From Verrucomicrobium sp. BvORR106 (GTDB taxonomy: Bacteria; Verrucomicrobiota; Verrucomicrobiia; Verrucomicrobiales; Verrucomicrobiaceae): a DNA stretch of 64,000 nt. The notes below the pieces were generated by a model. The model did not search any database. It was given only the letters and a program-made list of their open reading frames with translations, and was not told the DNA's origin. This document shows positions 60,311 to 64,000 of this stretch, piece by piece. The stretch lies in contig NZ_BATR01000010.1 of assembly GCF_000739655.1 (NCBI RefSeq), positions 62,001-126,000 of the forward strand, read 5' to 3'. Within the stretch, counting starts at the first letter, position 1. Each line of letters begins with the position of its first letter. Made by a program: the position numbers and the translations under genes.

Positions 60311-63193
60311 ATGAAGACTCCCATTTTCAGTCAGCTGCCGCAGTTCGCCGTCGGCATGCTTCTCACCACGGCCCTGGCCCCCGTCCTGAAAGCAGGCGAG
60401 CCAGCCAATGCGCCGGACAAGAACCCCAAGGCCGTCACCATCCAGGACCAATGGAGCCTGCCCGGCATCCTGGGCGGCGGCGTTAAAACCACCGGTGACT
60501 ATACCGATGGCAATCTCTTCCTCGTGGTGCCGCTCTACAGCAGCCTGGGCCACGACAACGTCCTGGGCGGAGACGTCCTCTACATTCAGCCCTACTCCTC
60601 CTGGGGTGAGGGCGGCGAGGTAGCCGCGAGCCTCGGCCTCGGCTGGCGTCACCTCTTCAATGAGCAGCCCGTGACCGCCATCACCCGCCACGACGGACAC
60701 CAGGCCGGTTTCATGGAAGAAGGCGCGTTTATTGGCGCGAACCTCTTCATCGACATGCTCGACACGGAGGCCAACAACCAGTTCTGGCAGCTTGGATTCG
60801 GCCTGGAGGCCGGCACGCGTTACATCGAAGCCCGGGCCAACTACTACCTCCCCCTCTCCGACCGCCAGCTCGCTGAGGAGTTCCGCACTCGCGAGACCTT
60901 CCAGAACAGGCGCAACAGCACGAGCAACAGCGTCACCCCGCTGAACGATCCTTTTGCGACAGGCAACTCCATCCAGCAGGACGCCCTCTTCGCCACCCGT
61001 CAGACCACGACGACGACCACCACCACCATCGAGCGGCTCTTCCAGCGCTTCGAAGACGGTATGGAAGGCTGGGACGCGGAGGTGGCCGTGCTGGTCCCCG
61101 GTCTGGACCGCTACTTCGATCTCAAGGTGATCGGCGGCTACTACAGCTTCGACAACCAGCCCTTCGGCCCGCAGACCGGCGGCACGGGCAATGTCGAGGG
61201 CTGGAAGGTGGGGGCCGAGCTGCGCCCCGTGCCCGCCATCGTGCTCAACGCCACCTGGTATGAGGACGAACGTTTCGTGGGCGATGACTGGCTCTTCGGC
61301 TTCCGCATGGAAGTGCCCTTTGAGATGGGCGATCTGGGTGATGGCAAGGGCTTCTGGAGCCGCATCGGCGATGCCTTCCGCCCACGTCGCCGCCACTTGG
61401 CCGAGCGCATGGCCGAGCCCGTGCACCGCCAGAACGCCGCGATCAAGATCGCGAGCGAGACGGAGAAAGCCGAGGAAAACGTCAGCACCCAGGTGAAGCG
61501 CGTAACCCGCGTGGTTTCCCAGAGCTCCCGGCGCCTCGTGCTCGCGGATGACATCGTCTTCGTGAACAATGGCTCCGCAACCGGCAACGGCATCCAGGCT
61601 GGCAGCAACGTCGGCGATGGCACGGCTGAGAAGCCGGTGGACACCGTCCAGAGCGGCGCGAACCTCGCCCAGGCCAGGAGCAACTCCAGCACCCGCGTCT
61701 GGAACGTGTACACCCAGGGCACGGCCACCGGCTATGCGGAGAGCGTGGAAGCAACAACTGGCAGCGTGAACTTCATCGGCAGCGGCAAGCTGATTCAGGG
61801 CGTGGGCAACACCACCTTCGGCACCGGACCGGCTCCGCTGGTCAACGGCGGCTTCTACGCCACGAACATCGGCTTCTTCGGCCTCAACGGATATGAAGTG
61901 ACCGGTGGCTTCCAGTCCCAGATCGAGAACCTGAACGGCGTGCGTCTCTACAATGTGAGCCAGTTCGTGATCGACAGCAACTTCATCCACGATGTGGAAG
62001 TGGACGCGATCAATGTGGAGACCGATGCCGACGTGGTCTCGGTGGGTGACATCACCAACAACACGATTGAGAATGCAGGCAGCTACGGCCTGCACCTCGA
62101 TTCCTACGGCGCTTCCTGGCTGGACGTCCTGGTGGAAGGCAACTCGTTTGGCGGTTCCGTTTCGGACCACGTGAACGCCACCAGCCACGATGTGTCCACG
62201 TTCGACCTCTACATCACAAACAACTCGTTCAGCGGCGGCTCCGCCAATGCCCTCAGCATTGGTTCCACGAACCTGTCCGAGTTCTACTTCACCGGCGGTG
62301 GCAACATCATCGACGGCGGCGTGAGTGGGTACTATTTCCTCGCTGACGCCGGTTCCTTCATGGACGCCGCCGTTTTCGGCGATCAGATCCTGAATGTCAG
62401 CGACGACGGCGTCTATGCAGAGTCCAACTCTACCGACGACACCGAGTTCGCCACCCTCTGGCTGACGCTCGAAGGCAACACCTTCAACGGTGCTGGCAAC
62501 AACTACGTCGAGACCAACGCCTACGGCTTCTCCGTGATGGACTTCACCGCCACGGCCAACCAGTTCAACAGCGCCACGGGCGATGCCATCCGGGTGACCG
62601 CAGACGGCCAGTCTGACGTGACTTTCACGGCTGACAGCAACATCATCCGGGATCAGCTCGGCAACGGCATCCACGTGGTGCACACCACTGCTGCCAACAT
62701 GATCGCGACGATCACCAACAACGTGATCAGCAACAGCGCCCAGAACGGCATCCTGGTGGAGAGCATCAGCATCTACTTCGGCGTGGGTCCGATCCCCACT
62801 CTGAATGTGACGATCACGGGCAACCAGATCAACGGCACCTCCGGCGGTTCCGCCCTGGTGTTGAGCACCGTGGACGCCGGTAACATCCAGGGGACCATCA
62901 GCAACAACACCATCACCGATGCCGCCTCCCACGGGGTGGAAGTGCTGGTGGACAACTTTGTTGAAGGCACCGGGGTGAACGTCCTGTTCGACTCGAACGT
63001 CATCCGCAACAGCTTTAGCGACGGCATCAACCTCACGAACAACAGCGATGGCGTGCTGAACTTCAGCGGCAGCCTCAGCAACACTGTGACGGGTTCTGGA
63101 GACAACACCCTGCGTTCCACCGGCACGCTGACCACGCCCTCCGGCATCCTGTTCATCAACGGGAGCCAGGTGAACCTGCCGGCCAGCTTCTGA
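60311..63193 (+). CDS. Second inverse-autotransporter-like protein with a beta-helix passenger
   Basis: 960 residues. The barrel domain (about 45-350) is almost the same as in the 53156-56893 protein (DMLDTEANNQFWQLGFGLE, IGGYYSFDNQPFGPQTGG, FEMGDLGDGKGFW). The passenger (about 440-955) is a parallel beta-helix with less regular coils, rich in Asn/Thr/Ser (DITNNTIENAGSYGLHLDS, ITNNVISNSAQNGILVES) and not Asp-rich. Surface exposure is inferred from the family. It lies between the alkaline phosphatase terminator and its own terminator, so it is probably a single-gene unit. Confidence 0.87.
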   Translation: MKTPIFSQLPQFAVGMLLTTALAPVLKAGEPANAPDKNPKAVTIQDQWSLPGILGGGVKTTGDYTDGNLFLVVPLYSSLGHDNVLGGDVLYIQPYSSWGEGGEVAASLGLGWRHLFNEQPVTAITRHDGHQAGFMEEGAFIGANLFIDMLDTEANNQFWQLGFGLEAGTRYIEARANYYLPLSDRQLAEEFRTRETFQNRRNSTSNSVTPLNDPFATGNSIQQDALFATRQTTTTTTTTIERLFQRFEDGMEGWDAEVAVLVPGLDRYFDLKVIGGYYSFDNQPFGPQTGGTGNVEGWKVGAELRPVPAIVLNATWYEDERFVGDDWLFGFRMEVPFEMGDLGDGKGFWSRIGDAFRPRRRHLAERMAEPVHRQNAAIKIASETEKAEENVSTQVKRVTRVVSQSSRRLVLADDIVFVNNGSATGNGIQAGSNVGDGTAEKPVDTVQSGANLAQARSNSSTRVWNVYTQGTATGYAESVEATTGSVNFIGSGKLIQGVGNTTFGTGPAPLVNGGFYATNIGFFGLNGYEVTGGFQSQIENLNGVRLYNVSQFVIDSNFIHDVEVDAINVETDADVVSVGDITNNTIENAGSYGLHLDSYGASWLDVLVEGNSFGGSVSDHVNATSHDVSTFDLYITNNSFSGGSANALSIGSTNLSEFYFTGGGNIIDGGVSGYYFLADAGSFMDAAVFGDQILNVSDDGVYAESNSTDDTEFATLWLTLEGNTFNGAGNNYVETNAYGFSVMDFTATANQFNSATGDAIRVTADGQSDVTFTADSNIIRDQLGNGIHVVHTTAANMIATITNNVISNSAQNGILVESISIYFGVGPIPTLNVTITGNQINGTSGGSALVLSTVDAGNIQGTISNNTITDAASHGVEVLVDNFVEGTGVNVLFDSNVIRNSFSDGINLTNNSDGVLNFSGSLSNTVTGSGDNTLRSTGTLTTPSGILFINGSQVNLPASF

Positions 63194-63243
63194 TCGTCAT
63201 CGCCGCGATCGTTCTAGAATTCCACCCAAACGGAAACACCACT

Positions 63244-63285
63244 GCGCCCCCGGGAGGCTCTGCCTTTCCCGGGGGCGCTTCTTTG
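63244..63285 (+). terminator. Rho-independent terminator of the second inverse autotransporter gene
   Basis: A perfect 11-bp stem, gcgcccccggg (63244-63254) with cccgggggcgc (63268-63278), a 13-base loop, then ttcttt. It lies about 50 bases after the stop. Confidence 0.9.
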
Positions 63286-63340
63286 TGGAGGCCTCCATTT
63301 TGTCATCGCCAAGAGGGGACCAGAGGGGGATGATGGCGGC

Positions 63341-63724
63341 ATGACGGCCGGACGAATCTTCACCAAACACTTTGTGGTGCGCCCTCAGGACCTGAACCAC
63401 GCCGGCACCGCCTTTGGCGGCACCATGATGGCCCATGCCGATGAGCTCGCTTTCATCGCCGCCACCCTGACTTATCCCGGCTGCACTTTTGTGACCAAGG
63501 TCTTCCGCGAGTTCAATTTCATCCACGGCGCGGTCGAGGGGGACATCGTCCAGATTGAGGCCGAAGTGCTCCAGAAGGGCCGCAGCTCTGTCAGGGTCGG
63601 AGTGAAGGCCAGTCATGCCATCACCCACCGCGAGTTGTTTCAAACCGAGGCCGTGCTGGTGAATGCGCGCGGCGGGAAGAGCGTGACGATTCCGGAGGGG
63701 GAGGGCAGCAGTAACCCAAAGTAG
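63341..63724 (+). CDS. Hot-dog-fold acyl-CoA thioesterase
   Basis: 127 residues, one hot-dog domain. Motifs fit the YciA/acyl-CoA hydrolase group: VVRPQDLNHAGTAFGGTMMAHADELAF, with the catalytic Asp/Glu in HADELA, and a C-terminal strand VQIEAEVLQKGRSSVRVGVKA. It would hydrolyse acyl-CoA to the acid and CoA in the cytoplasm; chain length cannot be told. The start is the ATG at 63341; nearby upstream ATGs lead to an early stop. It is the only clearly cytosolic metabolic gene of the window apart from gspE. Confidence 0.88.
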   Translation: MTAGRIFTKHFVVRPQDLNHAGTAFGGTMMAHADELAFIAATLTYPGCTFVTKVFREFNFIHGAVEGDIVQIEAEVLQKGRSSVRVGVKASHAITHRELFQTEAVLVNARGGKSVTIPEGEGSSNPK

Positions 63725-63825
63725 TGCCGGGCTTCAGCCTGCCTTTGTATGACGTAGATGGCGCGAATGAACAGGCTGAAGCCTGTGACTACTTTGCTTC
63801 GCGAGAGTATGCGTCCACCACTCGA

Positions 63826-63880
63826 CCAAGGAGTGGCGGTTTGTGCTTGCACAACCGCCGATGGTGAACGGAGCGATTGG
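63826..63880 (-). repeat. 55-bp element (copy b, inverted relative to 52924-52978)
   Basis: Reads ccaaggagtggcggtttgtg... and equals the reverse complement of 52924-52978 with one mismatch in 55. The flank towards 63724 also matches copy a (acaaaggcaggct...agcccg in reverse), with about 60 extra bases between the two matching parts. Confidence 0.9.
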
Positions 63881-63917
63881 TGAGCCATTGCGATACCGCA
63901 CCTCACCGCCCACCACG

Positions 63918-63986
63918 CTGTAGGGCAAGCGCTCCGCTTGCCGCGAACGGCCCCTGACTGAGGCAACCGAGGCGGTCGCCCTACAG
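63918..63986 (-). repeat. 69-bp element with terminal inverted repeats (copy b)
   Basis: Starts ctgtagggc and ends gccctacag, perfect 9-bp terminal inverted repeats. It is the reverse-orientation partner of 52107-52175, with the same length and about four in five bases shared by eye. Confidence 0.8.
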
Positions 63987-64000
63987 GAGCCTTAAGTGTG

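Larger units (their letters stand above)
63725..64000. other. Gene-free right edge with repeats
   Basis: 276 bases with no supportable gene. It contains the second copies of the 55-bp and 69-bp elements and a short palindrome (aggctgaagcct near 63774). Confidence 0.6.

Noticed and set aside
60218-62932. 904-codon minus-strand frame opposite the second inverse autotransporter
   Set aside because: Composition (His/Val/Ala/Glu) is typical of an antisense shadow; the plus strand has a clear signal peptide and barrel domain.

Overview
The window reads as chromosome of a member of the Verrucomicrobiota, probably a Verrucomicrobiaceae-type organism. This is an inference from gene content: three DUF1800/DUF1501 gene pairs, a protein resembling the verrucomicrobial family I recall as TIGR02597, giant secreted multi-domain proteins with calcium-binding DxDxDG motifs, a type II secretion gene cluster, high G+C with few clear Shine-Dalgarno sites, and intergenic palindromic repeats of a kind common in this phylum. 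I see no rRNA, tRNA, CRISPR array, transposase or phage gene. Almost every protein here is predicted to be exported or part of the envelope.

Layout. (1) 1-15398, minus strand: a probable operon of an RCC1-propeller protein, a small lipoprotein and a giant YD/RHS-repeat protein that runs off the left edge (at least 4089 codons). (2) 15771-28584: a type II secretion (T2SS)-like cluster. gspE and an exported protein with an acidic tail are on the minus strand. gspK, L-like, M-like, D, F, G, H, I, J and a C/PilP-like gene are on the plus strand, several with ATGA overlaps. (3) 28829-51840: a TIGR02597-like protein, then three copies of a module made of a large DUF1800 protein, a Tat-type DUF1501 protein and a small membrane-anchored protein whose tail resembles a GspG pseudopilin. 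Copy 1 also carries a TPR-like/thioredoxin-fold protein. Copy 2 is inverted relative to copy 1 and its DUF1800 gene has a frameshift. In copy 3 the DUF1501 and tail genes overlap by four bases. (4) 51841-53155: a gene-free nest of repeats. (5) 53156-63193: two paralogous inverse-autotransporter-like proteins with beta-helix passengers flank a small exported protein and a PhoA-type alkaline phosphatase. (6) 63341-63724: a hot-dog acyl-CoA thioesterase, followed by more copies of the repeats seen at 52 kb.

How the parts may work together (inference): the T2SS would move folded proteins across the outer membrane, and the adjacent DUF1800/DUF1501/pseudopilin-tail modules are plausible clients or accessory parts. 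The inverse autotransporters would anchor long, regular beta-helix fibres on the surface beside a phosphatase. The best candidates for an undescribed system are the three-copy DUF1800-DUF1501-pseudopilin-tail module and the 28-residue-period, Asp-rich inverse-autotransporter passenger. All functional statements come from reading the sequence; no database search was run.
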